This document shows positions 55,219-64,000 of a stretch of 64,000 nt of DNA, one piece after another. Position numbers and translations under genes: made by a program. Source of the stretch: Teredinibacter franksiae (GTDB taxonomy: Bacteria > Pseudomonadota > Gammaproteobacteria > Pseudomonadales > Cellvibrionaceae); assembly GCF_014218805.1 (NCBI RefSeq), contig NZ_JACJUV010000001.1, positions 1,242,001 through 1,306,000 on the forward strand, read 5' to 3'. Below the pieces are notes generated by a model. The model was not told where the DNA came from. It saw nothing but the letters and a program-made list of their open reading frames with translations, and did no database searches. The number at the start of each line of letters is the position of its first letter. Position 1 is the stretch's first letter.

Positions 55219-57300
55219 ATGAAATTACGTAAACAACTGCTACTGGTAAGCCTTATCACTCTCACCTTGCCTTGGGTGGGCTGCCAATATATTCGTGAAG
55301 TAGAATCCACTATGCGTCAGGGCCACACCGACGCCTTGGGCGCAACCGCAAAGGCTGTAGCGGCTCGATTGGGAAGTGACACACTAACGACCAGCGAATT
55401 AAACCGACTCAACCCTCCGCCGGGCAGCGTTCCTTTATTTGCCCATACCCGCGCAAGCCCGCCACTGATCGACGGCTACGGCGAAGACTGGCAGCAACAC
55501 AGCCTGCAAACCCTCAGGGATAGCCAAGGGCAGCTACGTACTCGCATCGCAGCGGCTTACGTACCACAGGCCGCCGATAAGCGGCTGTACCTCTACCTCC
55601 GTGTTGCCGATGACAGCCTGCAGTATTTCAAACCCACACAACAATCTCCGGGAGAAAGTGACCACTTACTTATCCGCCTGAACAAAGAAGACGGTGCCAA
55701 TAAGCTTTTGGTCTACGCAACCGGTGCTGGTGACCTCAAAACCGCATGGCTGGATACCAACGGCGTAGTAACCCCTAACTACCAAGTCACGGGCGTCTCC
55801 AATGAAACCAAATCAGGCTACCTCATGGAAATGAGCCTGCCGATAGAGTGGGCCGAGGCGGGCCTAGGGATTGAAATCACTGACACCTCCCACTCACTTC
55901 CCAGCAGCCACAACCTCGGCCGGGAAGGTAAAATTCCGCCGCTTATTAGGGCGTCCTCCAGCCTCAGCGACGAGCTTCAGGTGTTCCAACGCAGCGGCGT
56001 TCGATTTCAGATTGCCAACCGAGGCGGTCGCCCCATAGCCCAAGCCGGTATGCTCACCTCCACAGAAAGCCAAGCACATGAGCAGCGCCACTCGTTCCTC
56101 AATTGGTTTTATCGCCTCGCCATTGGGACACAAACAGTGCCAATACTGGACGACAGCTGGCACACAGGCAGCCTCGACACACCAGAAATTTCTCATGCCC
56201 TATCAGCCAGCCCTGCCGACAACGGCATTGTTCACCATGGCCGCTACCAACAGGGAAGTAATAAGCTCACACGCGTTGCGATACCCGTATTCGACTTACA
56301 CGCAAAAGCCCCTGCCGAGCCTATTGCAGTGGTCGTTGCCGATCAGAGTACTGACACACTATCTACCATCACCAGCTCTGCTTTTTACAAAATGCTATTC
56401 TATTCGATGGTGGTAACGCTTGCGGCTAGTATCAGCCTTATAACTTACGCCTCCTGGTTGTCGCTGCGTATTCGCCGCCTAAGCCGCGCTGCTGCCAGCG
56501 CCATTTCCGACAGTGGTAAAGTCGCCGACGACTTTCCTGTATTCACCAGCCAGGACGAAATAGGCGACCTCTCGCGCAACTACGCTCAACTGCTTACCCG
56601 CTTGCGCGAATACACTAACTACCTCCGCTCCCTGTCCAGCAAGCTTTCTCACGAGCTGCGAACACCGCTGGCTATCGTTAAGTCGTCATTGGAAAACCTG
56701 GAGCATGAAGCCCTATCGGATAAGGCCCGAACCTATGCCCACCGGGCAATGGAGGGCACCTCTCGGCTATCCAACATTCTCAACGCTATGAGTGCCGCCA
56801 GCCGCGTCGAACAAGCCATTGGCGCCGCCGAAGTTGAAACCATTCCCTGCGACGAGCTACTAACAAACCTTAAAGGCGCCTATCAAGATGTCTATCAAAA
56901 TGCCACTTTTACACTCAATATTCGCCGAGATGAAGGCCCACTGAAACTGCAGGGCTCGGGCGAGCTGCTGGTGCAGATGTTCGACAAGCTTGTAGATAAC
57001 GCCGCTGACTTCTGCCCCAAAGAGGGAAAAATTGAGCTAGGGCTCTACCGACGAAATGACCGCCTGATATTCACTGTCCACAATCAGGGGCCGCCGCTGC
57101 CCCGTCATATGCATGGTCAGCTGTTTGACTCCATGGTGTCTGTGCGAGAAAAGCCCAGCGGGCCAGAAGGCGGACAACATCTAGGGCTGGGGCTTTATAT
57201 TGTGCGCCTAATCGCCGATTTTCACCGGGGAGAGGTACAGTGCTACAACGTACCCGACCACAGTGGCGTAATCTTTGAAGTTAGTCTGCCGGTAGATTAA
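55219..57300 (+). CDS. Sensor histidine kinase (dedicated sortase system type)
   Basis: 693 aa. N-terminal membrane segment with PWVGCQYIREVESTMRQGH, a periplasmic sensor of about 350 residues that includes a sandwich-like stretch (RLYLYLRVADDSLQYF), a second membrane helix near residue 395, a HAMP-like linker, the His-box SHELRTPLAIVKSSLENLE (His478), and an ATPase domain with VDNAADFCP, HNQGPPLPRHMHGQLFDSM and GLGLYIVRLI. N-box and G-box are intact. The N-terminal architecture resembles the PdsS kinase family (marine-type dedicated sortase). The signal is unknown. Confidence 0.85.
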   Translation: MKLRKQLLLVSLITLTLPWVGCQYIREVESTMRQGHTDALGATAKAVAARLGSDTLTTSELNRLNPPPGSVPLFAHTRASPPLIDGYGEDWQQHSLQTLRDSQGQLRTRIAAAYVPQAADKRLYLYLRVADDSLQYFKPTQQSPGESDHLLIRLNKEDGANKLLVYATGAGDLKTAWLDTNGVVTPNYQVTGVSNETKSGYLMEMSLPIEWAEAGLGIEITDTSHSLPSSHNLGREGKIPPLIRASSSLSDELQVFQRSGVRFQIANRGGRPIAQAGMLTSTESQAHEQRHSFLNWFYRLAIGTQTVPILDDSWHTGSLDTPEISHALSASPADNGIVHHGRYQQGSNKLTRVAIPVFDLHAKAPAEPIAVVVADQSTDTLSTITSSAFYKMLFYSMVVTLAASISLITYASWLSLRIRRLSRAAASAISDSGKVADDFPVFTSQDEIGDLSRNYAQLLTRLREYTNYLRSLSSKLSHELRTPLAIVKSSLENLEHEALSDKARTYAHRAMEGTSRLSNILNAMSAASRVEQAIGAAEVETIPCDELLTNLKGAYQDVYQNATFTLNIRRDEGPLKLQGSGELLVQMFDKLVDNAADFCPKEGKIELGLYRRNDRLIFTVHNQGPPLPRHMHGQLFDSMVSVREKPSGPEGGQHLGLGLYIVRLIADFHRGEVQCYNVPDHSGVIFEVSLPVD

Positions 57301-57388
57301 CGAGGACAGACAAGCGCATGCTGCACACCCCTCTCGCATTAACGCTTTTGGGCCGCACACAGCCTAAGAACTATTATATGCGGCGCCC

Positions 57389-57418
57389 TTGACTTTAATC
57401 GGCAAACACGGATAATAC
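57389..57418 (+). promoter_or_regulatory. Predicted sigma-70 promoter for rpsT
   Basis: TTGACT at 57389-57394 and TAATAC at 57413-57418 with an 18-nt spacer (or GATAAT with 16). It lies about 80 nt before the rpsT start. Confidence 0.55.
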
Positions 57419-57495
57419 CGCGTCCTCAAACCGCCCCTCCGGCGGCGTGGTTACAGAATTTTAATCATTTAACAGATTTATACAGGAGCAACGCG

Positions 57496-57762
57496 GTGGC
57501 AAATTCACCTCAAGCAAAAAAGCGTGCCCGTCAGAACGACAAGCGTCGCGCTCACAATGCTGGCCTGCGCTCCATGGTTCGCACTTATCTTAAGAAAGTG
57601 ATTGCGGCGATTGAAGCAGGCGACGCTAAAGCAGCACAAGCAGCTTACGTGGAAGCAGTGCCCGTAGTCGACCGCATGGCTGACAAAGGCATCATCCACA
57701 AGAACAAGGCCGCTCGCCACAAGAGCCGCCTGAATGCTCAAATCAAAGCACTTGCGGCTTAA
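57496..57762 (+). CDS. rpsT: 30S ribosomal protein S20
   Basis: 88 aa. It begins at a GTG (57496), preceded by AGGAGCAACGCG; the non-AUG start is known for S20 in other bacteria, where it takes part in autoregulation. Sequence [20 protein letters not shown], then long helices ending [17 protein letters not shown]. It binds 16S rRNA early in assembly. It forms a single-gene unit with its own terminator. Confidence 0.97.
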   Translation: MANSPQAKKRARQNDKRRAHNAGLRSMVRTYLKKVIAAIEAGDAKAAQAAYVEAVPVVDRMADKGIIHKNKAARHKSRLNAQIKALAA

Positions 57763-57780
57763 TTGATTTTTCAGTATTCA

Positions 57781-57810
57781 AAAAAAGCCGGCTTTTAGCC
57801 GGCTTTTTTA
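57781..57810. terminator. Bidirectional terminator between rpsT and hisC
   Basis: AAAAAAGCCGGCT / AGCCGGCTTTTTT stem with a 3-nt loop and A/T runs on both sides, suiting rpsT (plus) and hisC (minus), which converge here. Confidence 0.9.
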
Positions 57811-57873
57811 TTTCCCCTTTATGCTATGACCTCGCGCACGCGTATCACCCGCGAATCACATCACCCCCAACAA

Positions 57874-58926
57874 TTACACACACTTTTCCAGCTCGGCCAC
57901 AAGTCGCTCAGTTTGAGCCTTGTTACCCAGTGTAATGCGCAAACCTAAGTTGCCCTGGTGATCAACCTTAGGTCGAACCAGAATACCGGCCTCCTGTAAC
58001 CCCCTCTCCACCACCTCCGGGTTAGCAAAAAACGCCCACACAAAATTACCCCCACTAGGCCAGTACACAACATTCCGTTTATCTAAAAAACACTCCAACA
58101 GAGGCTTCGAAACCTGCATCACCTCCTCTACATATTCCTGCACAGAATCGAGGTTATCTAGCGCCGCCCGAATCGCAACAATTGCCAGCTGATTTACATC
58201 ATAGGGGCCACGCACATTCAACAATGCATCAATATTCTCCCGTGCAGCAATGATATAACCCAAGCGCAAAGAAGGTATGCCCCAAGTTTTTGAAAAGGTG
58301 CGGGTAATTACGATATTAGGGTACAAGCCTACCAAATCGGCCACTGTTAAAGACGCATACTCAAAATAGCATTCATCCACCAGAATAACGGCCTGCGGCG
58401 CAGCCTTAGCCAGTGTAATGATTTCTTCACGCGAAACTAATGTGCCGCTAGGGTTGTTAGGGTTAGCGATGGTAATTACACGGGTTTTCTCCGAAATAGT
58501 TGCCATAACATCTGCCAACGGAAAACCTTTCTCGCGACTATACGCTGGCTCGTGAATCACCATATTTTCGATTCGGGCACATTGGCTGTACATCGCAAAG
58601 CTGGGGCCGGGAATAATCGCCTCATCACCTTCTCTACACGCCGAACGAAAGATAAGCTCGATCCCCTGATCCGAACCATTAGTGATCATCACCTGCTCCG
58701 CAGGCACACGGGCATACCCGGCGATACGTTCAACAATATCACCGTAAGACGGGTACATCTGCAGACGCCCATCATTAATAAAATCGACCAACGCCTTCCG
58801 CACAGCCTCGCCTACCGGCAAAGTGCGCTCATTAAAATCGAGCAGTAAATGCTGCTTTGGATCACGACCATCCAAAGGTGGCTTGTAAGCACTCATTCGA
58901 TCTATATGATCTTTAAAAATGGACAT
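57874..58926 (-). CDS. hisC: Histidinol-phosphate aminotransferase
   Basis: 350 aa PLP enzyme of histidine synthesis, class II HisC type. Family marks: LLLDFNERTLPVGEAV, MYPSYGDIVERIAGYARV, ITNGSDQGIELIFRS, IANPNNPSGTLVS, LVDECYFEYA, and the Schiff-base Lys in ITRTFSKTWGIPSLRLGY. It stands apart from other his genes, as often seen when the his operon is split; a role with a different keto-acid substrate cannot be ruled out. proB lies about 100 nt upstream on the same strand. Confidence 0.88.
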   Translation of the reverse strand: MSIFKDHIDRMSAYKPPLDGRDPKQHLLLDFNERTLPVGEAVRKALVDFINDGRLQMYPSYGDIVERIAGYARVPAEQVMITNGSDQGIELIFRSACREGDEAIIPGPSFAMYSQCARIENMVIHEPAYSREKGFPLADVMATISEKTRVITIANPNNPSGTLVSREEIITLAKAAPQAVILVDECYFEYASLTVADLVGLYPNIVITRTFSKTWGIPSLRLGYIIAARENIDALLNVRGPYDVNQLAIVAIRAALDNLDSVQEYVEEVMQVSKPLLECFLDKRNVVYWPSGGNFVWAFFANPEVVERGLQEAGILVRPKVDHQGNLGLRITLGNKAQTERLVAELEKCV

Positions 58927-58968
58927 AGCATTTACTCAACAATTATCAAAAGCGCGGCGTCGTCACAT

Positions 58969-58990
58969 AAAAAACCCGGCATTGCCGGGC
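58969..58990 (-). terminator. Terminator downstream of proB
   Basis: CCCGGC-ATT-GCCGGG stem followed on the minus strand by a six-T run. It lies between proB and hisC, so the two are mostly separate transcripts. Confidence 0.85.
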
Positions 58991-59027
58991 TTCAAGATTA
59001 CATTCAATTCGTCACATACAGCAAGCC

Positions 59028-60149
59028 CTATTCGAGCACTAGATTGTCTCGATGAATCAGCTCATCGTAATCTCTATAACCCAATAAAACCTCTATTCTA
59101 CTGCTCAGCTGCCCCAATATTTTACGCGCATCGTCGGAGCTGTAATTCACCAACCCACGCGCAACTTCATTGCCGTTTAAATCCAAGCAAACCACCATTT
59201 CACCTCGAGCAAAATGGCCTTTAATCTCTTTCACCCCCACCGGAAGCAAACTCCGACCTTTCTGCCGCAACGCTTTTACGGCGCCATCATCCAATATCAG
59301 GTCACCACGAGACTGCATGTGACCCGCCAACCATTGCTTGCGCGCAGCAATAGGCTGCTGACTGGCATACAGTAGGGTACCCACAATTTCTCCATTCGCA
59401 ACACGCGGCACAACATTGTGTATTTTCCCACCCACAATAATAGTGCTGGCACCGGAACGCGCAGCAAGCCGAGCCGCACGCACCTTGCTCACCATACCAC
59501 CTCTACCTAACGCACCACCTGAACTTGCCATCTCATCCAATTGCGTTGAGAGCGCCGAGCATTCAAATAAAATTTGCGCCATAGAGTTTTTGCGTGGGTC
59601 GCTATCGTACATGCCCTGCTGATCAGTCAAAATGCACAACACATCAGCTTCAATTAAATTAGCCACAAGCGCGGCAAGGGTATCGTTATCGCCAAATCGA
59701 ATTTCATCGGTAACAACAGTATCGTTTTCGTTGATGATAGGGATAATACCCATGTCAATTAAGGTGCGTAACGTTGAGCGGGCATTCAGGTAGCGTTGAC
59801 GACTGGATAAATCATCGTGGTCCAATAAAACCTGCGCGGTTTTCTTACTGAACTTTTGAAACTCTTGCTCGTAGGCTTGAATCAAGCTCGACTGACCAAC
59901 AGCGGCAGCGGCCTGCTGCTCGTGAATAGCTTTAGGCCGGCTTTTCCAGCCTAGCCGGGTCATGCCTGCGGCGACTGCACCCGAGGAGACCAACACAACC
60001 TCGTAACCCTTTTTGGACAACGCCGCTATCTGCTCGACCCAAAGCGCCATTGCCTCTTGGTCGAGCCCCTTACCATTATTGGTAAGCAAGGCGCTGCCAA
60101 TTTTAATAACCCAACGCCGACTCTGCTTTACCAGATCTCTTTTGCTCAT
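59028..60149 (-). CDS. proB: Glutamate 5-kinase
   Basis: First enzyme of proline synthesis. 373 aa with an amino-acid kinase domain ([47 protein letters not shown]) and a C-terminal PUA domain from about residue 275 ([20 protein letters not shown]), as in the long bacterial ProB. Proline feedback residues lie in the kinase domain. Its usual partner proA is not adjacent; the gene instead follows obgE, a common gammaproteobacterial order. Confidence 0.95.
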   Translation of the reverse strand: MSKRDLVKQSRRWVIKIGSALLTNNGKGLDQEAMALWVEQIAALSKKGYEVVLVSSGAVAAGMTRLGWKSRPKAIHEQQAAAAVGQSSLIQAYEQEFQKFSKKTAQVLLDHDDLSSRQRYLNARSTLRTLIDMGIIPIINENDTVVTDEIRFGDNDTLAALVANLIEADVLCILTDQQGMYDSDPRKNSMAQILFECSALSTQLDEMASSGGALGRGGMVSKVRAARLAARSGASTIIVGGKIHNVVPRVANGEIVGTLLYASQQPIAARKQWLAGHMQSRGDLILDDGAVKALRQKGRSLLPVGVKEIKGHFARGEMVVCLDLNGNEVARGLVNYSSDDARKILGQLSSRIEVLLGYRDYDELIHRDNLVLE

Positions 60150-60205
60150 TGTGCGATTCGTTCTTTTCCCAAAGGAGTCAATATAGTGGAGCGATACTCA
60201 CTCGT

Positions 60206-61438
<1,233 letters not shown>

Positions 61439-61500
61439 CTACAATTTCCCGACCGCCCATATCTTCTACTCGAAGCAATTCTCTGCCTGCACATCCTTGT

Positions 61501-61604
61501 GCATCGCCGCTACCAACCATCCTTGACCTCCGCGGCATACCGCACATCCTGTGCATCGCCGCTACCAACCATCCTTGGCCTCCGCGGCATACCGCACATC
61601 CTGT
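61501..61604. repeat. Two tandem copies of a 52-bp repeat (plus a partial third)
   Basis: Copies at 61501-61552 and 61553-61604 differ at one base (GACC versus GGCC). A degenerate stub (CACATCCTTGT) precedes the first. The unit has GC-rich segments (CATCGCCGCTACC, CTCCGCGGCATACC) and contains the dyad CCGCGG. It lies between the obgE start and the rpmA terminator. Confidence 0.85.
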
Positions 61605-61608
61605 GCAT

Positions 61609-61645
61609 AAAAAAAGCCTCACTACACGGTGTAGCGAGGCTTTTT
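61609..61645 (-). terminator. Terminator after rpmA
   Basis: GCCTCACTACAC pairs with GTGTAGCGAGGC (one mismatch) around a one-base centre, with A and T runs outside. It may be read from either side and separates rplU-rpmA from obgE, although read-through is likely because obgE is essential and its own promoter is not obvious. Confidence 0.8.
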
Positions 61646-61666
61646 CGTAAGCTTAGTAAACCGTGA

Positions 61667-61927
61667 TTAAGCCGCTACAATAATACTAACTACTCTACGG
61701 TTTTTCGGGCCTTTAACATCAAACTTGACTGTTCCAGCTGATTTTGCGAACAGGGTATGGTCTTTACCCATACCAACATTCTCACCGCCGTGGAACTGAG
61801 TACCACGCTGACGTACCAAAATGTTTCCGGCCTTAACAACTTGACCGCCAAACAATTTAACACCTAAGCGTTTACTTTCGGAATCGCGACCATTGCGCGT
61901 ACTACCGCCTGCTTTTTTGTGAGCCAT
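61667..61927 (-). CDS. rpmA: 50S ribosomal protein L27
   Basis: 86 aa, starting [20 protein letters not shown] with the flexible N-terminus that reaches the peptidyl-transferase centre, then [19 protein letters not shown] and VVSIIVAA. No Firmicutes-type N-terminal extension. It follows rplU by 13 nt. Confidence 0.97.
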   Translation of the reverse strand: MAHKKAGGSTRNGRDSESKRLGVKLFGGQVVKAGNILVRQRGTQFHGGENVGMGKDHTLFAKSAGTVKFDVKGPKNRRVVSIIVAA

Positions 61928-61940
61928 GATTCTCTCCTAA

Positions 61941-62252
61941 TTAACCTGTAATGCCAGTGATTTTAACTTCTGTGTACCACTGACGATGCCCCTGACGCTT
62001 CATAGAGTGCTTACGACGACGGAACTTGATAATAGTTACCTTGTCTGCACGACCGTGGCTAAGAACCTCGGCAGTGACTTTGGCACCTTCAACAACAGGA
62101 GTACCGATTTTTACATCGTCTCCGCTACCTACCAACAGAACCTGATCGAAATCTACGTTCTCGCCAGTAGCGACTTCAATTTTTTCCAAGCGAAGTACTT
62201 CGCCTTCTTCCACGCGGTGCTGTTTACCACCGGCAGCTATAACTGCGTACAT
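61941..62252 (-). CDS. rplU: 50S ribosomal protein L21
   Basis: 103 aa from [20 protein letters not shown] at 62252; a longer in-frame start at 62438 lies in the leader and was rejected. It contains the [15 protein letters not shown] core ([20 protein letters not shown]) and the basic [20 protein letters not shown] segment that binds 23S rRNA. Co-transcribed with rpmA. Confidence 0.97.
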   Translation of the reverse strand: MYAVIAAGGKQHRVEEGEVLRLEKIEVATGENVDFDQVLLVGSGDDVKIGTPVVEGAKVTAEVLSHGRADKVTIIKFRRRKHSMKRQGHRQWYTEVKITGITG

Positions 62253-62705
62253 ATTGTGCGCTCCAGTTAAAAATGGACGACACGAAGCAGAGAGCTCGCT
62301 CCCTTTTAAACCACCACCCAAATTGATGTTGGCCGCAAAGCTTGCGTCGTTTAATACAAAACCCCTGTTACCAAGGGTTACAGGGGCGCGAATTGTACTC
62401 GAACCCCTACACCAAAGCAAACCCCAAAAACAAGTCAATTACACGCGGCTTTTAAGCACCGTAAAAATAGCTGCGGCCCCTATTAAATCAAAGCTTTGGG
62501 GCTTTTTCTCCCTAAGCAGGCGCGTGAACACCTTCAAGACTACAAAATCAGTGGCATTGCCGTATAATGCGGCCCCGAACGGGAAGTCGCTCAGTCGCTC
62601 CAAAAGAGCCGTTACCAAGAAGGGCCGTCACCAACTGCCGGCTTGGTGCATCGACAGGAATACCTCCGCCCGTCCCACGTATTGAGAACCACAGGAATCC
62701 TATAT
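62253..62705. other. Divergent promoter region between rplU and fba
   Basis: About 450 bp with no gene. On the rplU side a hairpin (62362-62386) lies about 110 nt before the start. On the plus side a TATAAT at 62563-62568 is a probable -10 for fba, though its -35 is weak. Confidence 0.45.
62362..62386 (-). promoter_or_regulatory. Terminator-like hairpin in the rplU leader
   Basis: On the minus strand, CCCCTGT and ACAGGGG form a stem followed by TTTTGT, within the region expected to be the rplU 5' leader. The position suggests attenuation or autoregulation of L21, not confirmed. Confidence 0.4.
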
Positions 62706-63782
62706 ATGTCCAAGATATTAGATGCAGTAAAACCCGGTGTTCTAACCGGCGACGATGTTCAAAAAGTATTTGAGATTGCAAAGGCAAATGCCTTCGCCCT
62801 CCCCGCAGTGAACTGTGTCGGCACCGACTCCGTAAATGCCGTATTGGAAGCAGCCGCCAAGGTAAAGTCTCCTGTTGTTATTCAATTCTCCAACGGCGGT
62901 GCAGCGTTCTTCGCCGGTAAGGGCCTGAAAGCCGAAGGCCAACAGGCTCAGATACTCGGTGCAGTATCTGGCGCAAAGCACGTCCACCAAATGGCCGAAA
63001 CCTACGGCGTGCCGGTCATTCTCCACACCGACCACGCAGCCAAAAAACTGCTGCCTTGGATCGACGGCCTGCTGGACGCGGGCGAAAAGCACTTCGAAGA
63101 AACCGGCAAACCACTGTTCAGCTCACATATGATCGACCTCTCTGAAGAGAGCCTAGAAGAAAATGTTGAAATTTGCGCCAAATACCTAGAGCGCATGAGC
63201 AAAATGGGCATGACCCTTGAAATTGAACTGGGCTGCACCGGCGGTGAAGAAGACGGCGTAGACAATACCGGCATGGACAGTTCGGAGCTATACACCCAAC
63301 CAGAAGATGTTGCCTACTCATACGAAAAGCTAATTGCAATTTCTCCGCGCTTTACCATAGCTGCGGCATTCGGCAACGTTCACGGAGTATACAAGCCTGG
63401 TAACGTTCAACTTACACCTAAAATTCTCGCCAACTCCCAAAAGTATTGTTCCGAGAAATTCTCCCTACCCGAAAACTCGCTGGATTTTGTCTTCCACGGG
63501 GGCTCCGGTTCTTCTCAGGAAGAAATTCAGGAATCTATTGGTTACGGCGTGATTAAAATGAATATCGACACCGACACCCAGTGGGCCACTTGGAACGGCA
63601 TTCGTGAGTATTACATCGCCAACGAAGGTTACCTGCAAGCTCAGATCGGCAACCCTGACGGTGATGACAAGCCAAACAAAAAATATTACGACCCTCGCGT
63701 ATGGCTGCGCAAAGGGCAGGACACTATGGTTGCTCGCCTTGAGCAGGCCTTTGCAGACCTGAATGCCATAGACGTACTTTAA
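62706..63782 (+). CDS. fba: Class II fructose-bisphosphate aldolase
   Basis: Zn-dependent aldolase of glycolysis and gluconeogenesis, class IIA type as in E. coli FbaA, 358 aa. Start ATG at 62706 after ACAGGAATCC; an upstream in-frame TTG adds no family sequence. Features: PAVNCVGTDSVNAVLEAAA, the zinc ligands in VILHTDHAAKKLLPW, ELGCTGGEEDGVDNTGMD, AAFGNVHGVYKPGNV and VFHGGSGSSQEEI. It lies between rplU and ispB, normally direct neighbours. Confidence 0.96.
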   Translation: MSKILDAVKPGVLTGDDVQKVFEIAKANAFALPAVNCVGTDSVNAVLEAAAKVKSPVVIQFSNGGAAFFAGKGLKAEGQQAQILGAVSGAKHVHQMAETYGVPVILHTDHAAKKLLPWIDGLLDAGEKHFEETGKPLFSSHMIDLSEESLEENVEICAKYLERMSKMGMTLEIELGCTGGEEDGVDNTGMDSSELYTQPEDVAYSYEKLIAISPRFTIAAAFGNVHGVYKPGNVQLTPKILANSQKYCSEKFSLPENSLDFVFHGGSGSSQEEIQESIGYGVIKMNIDTDTQWATWNGIREYYIANEGYLQAQIGNPDGDDKPNKKYYDPRVWLRKGQDTMVARLEQAFADLNAIDVL

Positions 63783-63800
63783 ACACTGTATCGCCATAGC

Positions 63801-63832
63801 AAAAAAAGCCCGTTTAAAAACGGGCTTTTTTT
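63801..63832 (+). terminator. Terminator after fba
   Basis: AGCCCGTTT / AACGGGCT stem with A and T runs on each side, directly after the fba stop. Confidence 0.9.
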
Positions 63833-63896
63833 AGGGCCCGCCGAAAGGTTTGCCTCCGGCACACACTCCCAGCAAAACAATAGGTAGCTACCCCCA

Positions 63897-64000
63897 ATGC
63901 TGTCATTCCACAAGGTTGCCCAATCCGATTTCGAAGCGGTCAATCAGCTTATTATTGAACAGCTCCATTCCGATGTGGATCTAGTGGAAAACATCGGCCA
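63897..64000 (+). CDS. ispB: Octaprenyl diphosphate synthase, N-terminus only
   Basis: The ATG at 63897 opens MLSFHKVAQSDFEAVNQLII and continues to VDLVENIG, the typical start of the long-chain polyprenyl synthase that makes the ubiquinone side chain. Cut by the window end; the DDxxD motifs are not visible. Its place near rplU fits the family. Confidence 0.82.
   Translation, partial: MLSFHKVAQSDFEAVNQLIIEQLHSDVDLVENIG

Overview
The window reads as chromosomal DNA of a marine, polysaccharide-degrading gammaproteobacterium, most likely Cellvibrionales (Saccharophagus/Teredinibacter/Cellvibrio-like). This is inferred from gene content only: the rpsB-tsf-pyrH-frr-uppS-cdsA-dxr-rseP-bamA block, map-glnD-dapC/dapD, FabV, MiaE, a Cellvibrio-type TonB-dependent receptor beside a GH5-like lipoprotein, a broken GH3 glucosidase, and a two-component pair resembling the proteobacterial dedicated sortase regulators. 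No rRNA, tRNA, CRISPR array, insertion sequence or prophage was recognised.

Layout. 1-8.8 kb (minus strand): translation, lipid and envelope housekeeping from rpsB down to a truncated bamA. 9-18.6 kb (plus): map-glnD-dapC-nth, a Spx/ArsC-like gene, dapD, dapE, moaCDE and a small membrane protein. 18.6-22.8 kb (minus): a BlaI-type repressor, an M56 peptidase fused to a TonB C-terminal domain, a separate TonB, an ExbD and rsmJ; a near-perfect 35-bp palindrome and two related sites lie just before the repressor. 23-24.7 kb: a decaying GH3 pseudogene. 25-30.5 kb: small membrane and lipoprotein genes, a PilZ protein, an MBL hydrolase and bamC. 30.5-33.7 kb (minus): dapA, an aldo/keto reductase and fabV. 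33.8-38.2 kb (plus): miaE, then a coupled glycosyltransferase-TauE-CPBP trio, a DUF2058 protein and a small lipoprotein. 38.2-42.5 kb (minus): a coupled operon of a gluzincin peptidase, a HlyD lipoprotein, an ABC ATPase and an ABC-2 permease. 42.7-43.8 kb: a decayed and an intact hemerythrin in tandem. 43.8-50.6 kb (plus): a long leader with two GTAACCGGTTAC palindromes, a TonB-dependent receptor, a GH5-like lipoprotein and a terminator. 50.7-57.3 kb: a YcgR-like PilZ protein, a bactofilin, a protein with a duplicated methyltransferase-like domain, an outer-membrane-protein remnant, and the sortase-type response regulator and kinase. 57.4-64 kb: rpsT, hisC, proB, obgE, rpmA, rplU, fba and the start of ispB.

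The strongest candidate for something new is the receptor/GH5 pair (44.7-50.6 kb). The lipoprotein resembles GH5 mannanases (subfamily 8-like), but the Asn-Glu that carries the acid/base reads Asp-Gly, while the nucleophile Ser-Glu-Phe-Gly is kept. About 500 residues, apparently three beta-sandwich modules, interrupt the barrel between strands 7 and 8. A surface lipoprotein that may bind glycan without cleaving it, encoded 36 nt after a TonB-dependent transporter, would be a functional parallel to Bacteroidota SusC/SusD. That is inference; the catalytic substitution and the insertion are read from the sequence. The second candidate is the BlaI/M56-TonB/TonB/ExbD cluster, which couples a protease-type signalling pair to TonB parts without an ExbB in view.
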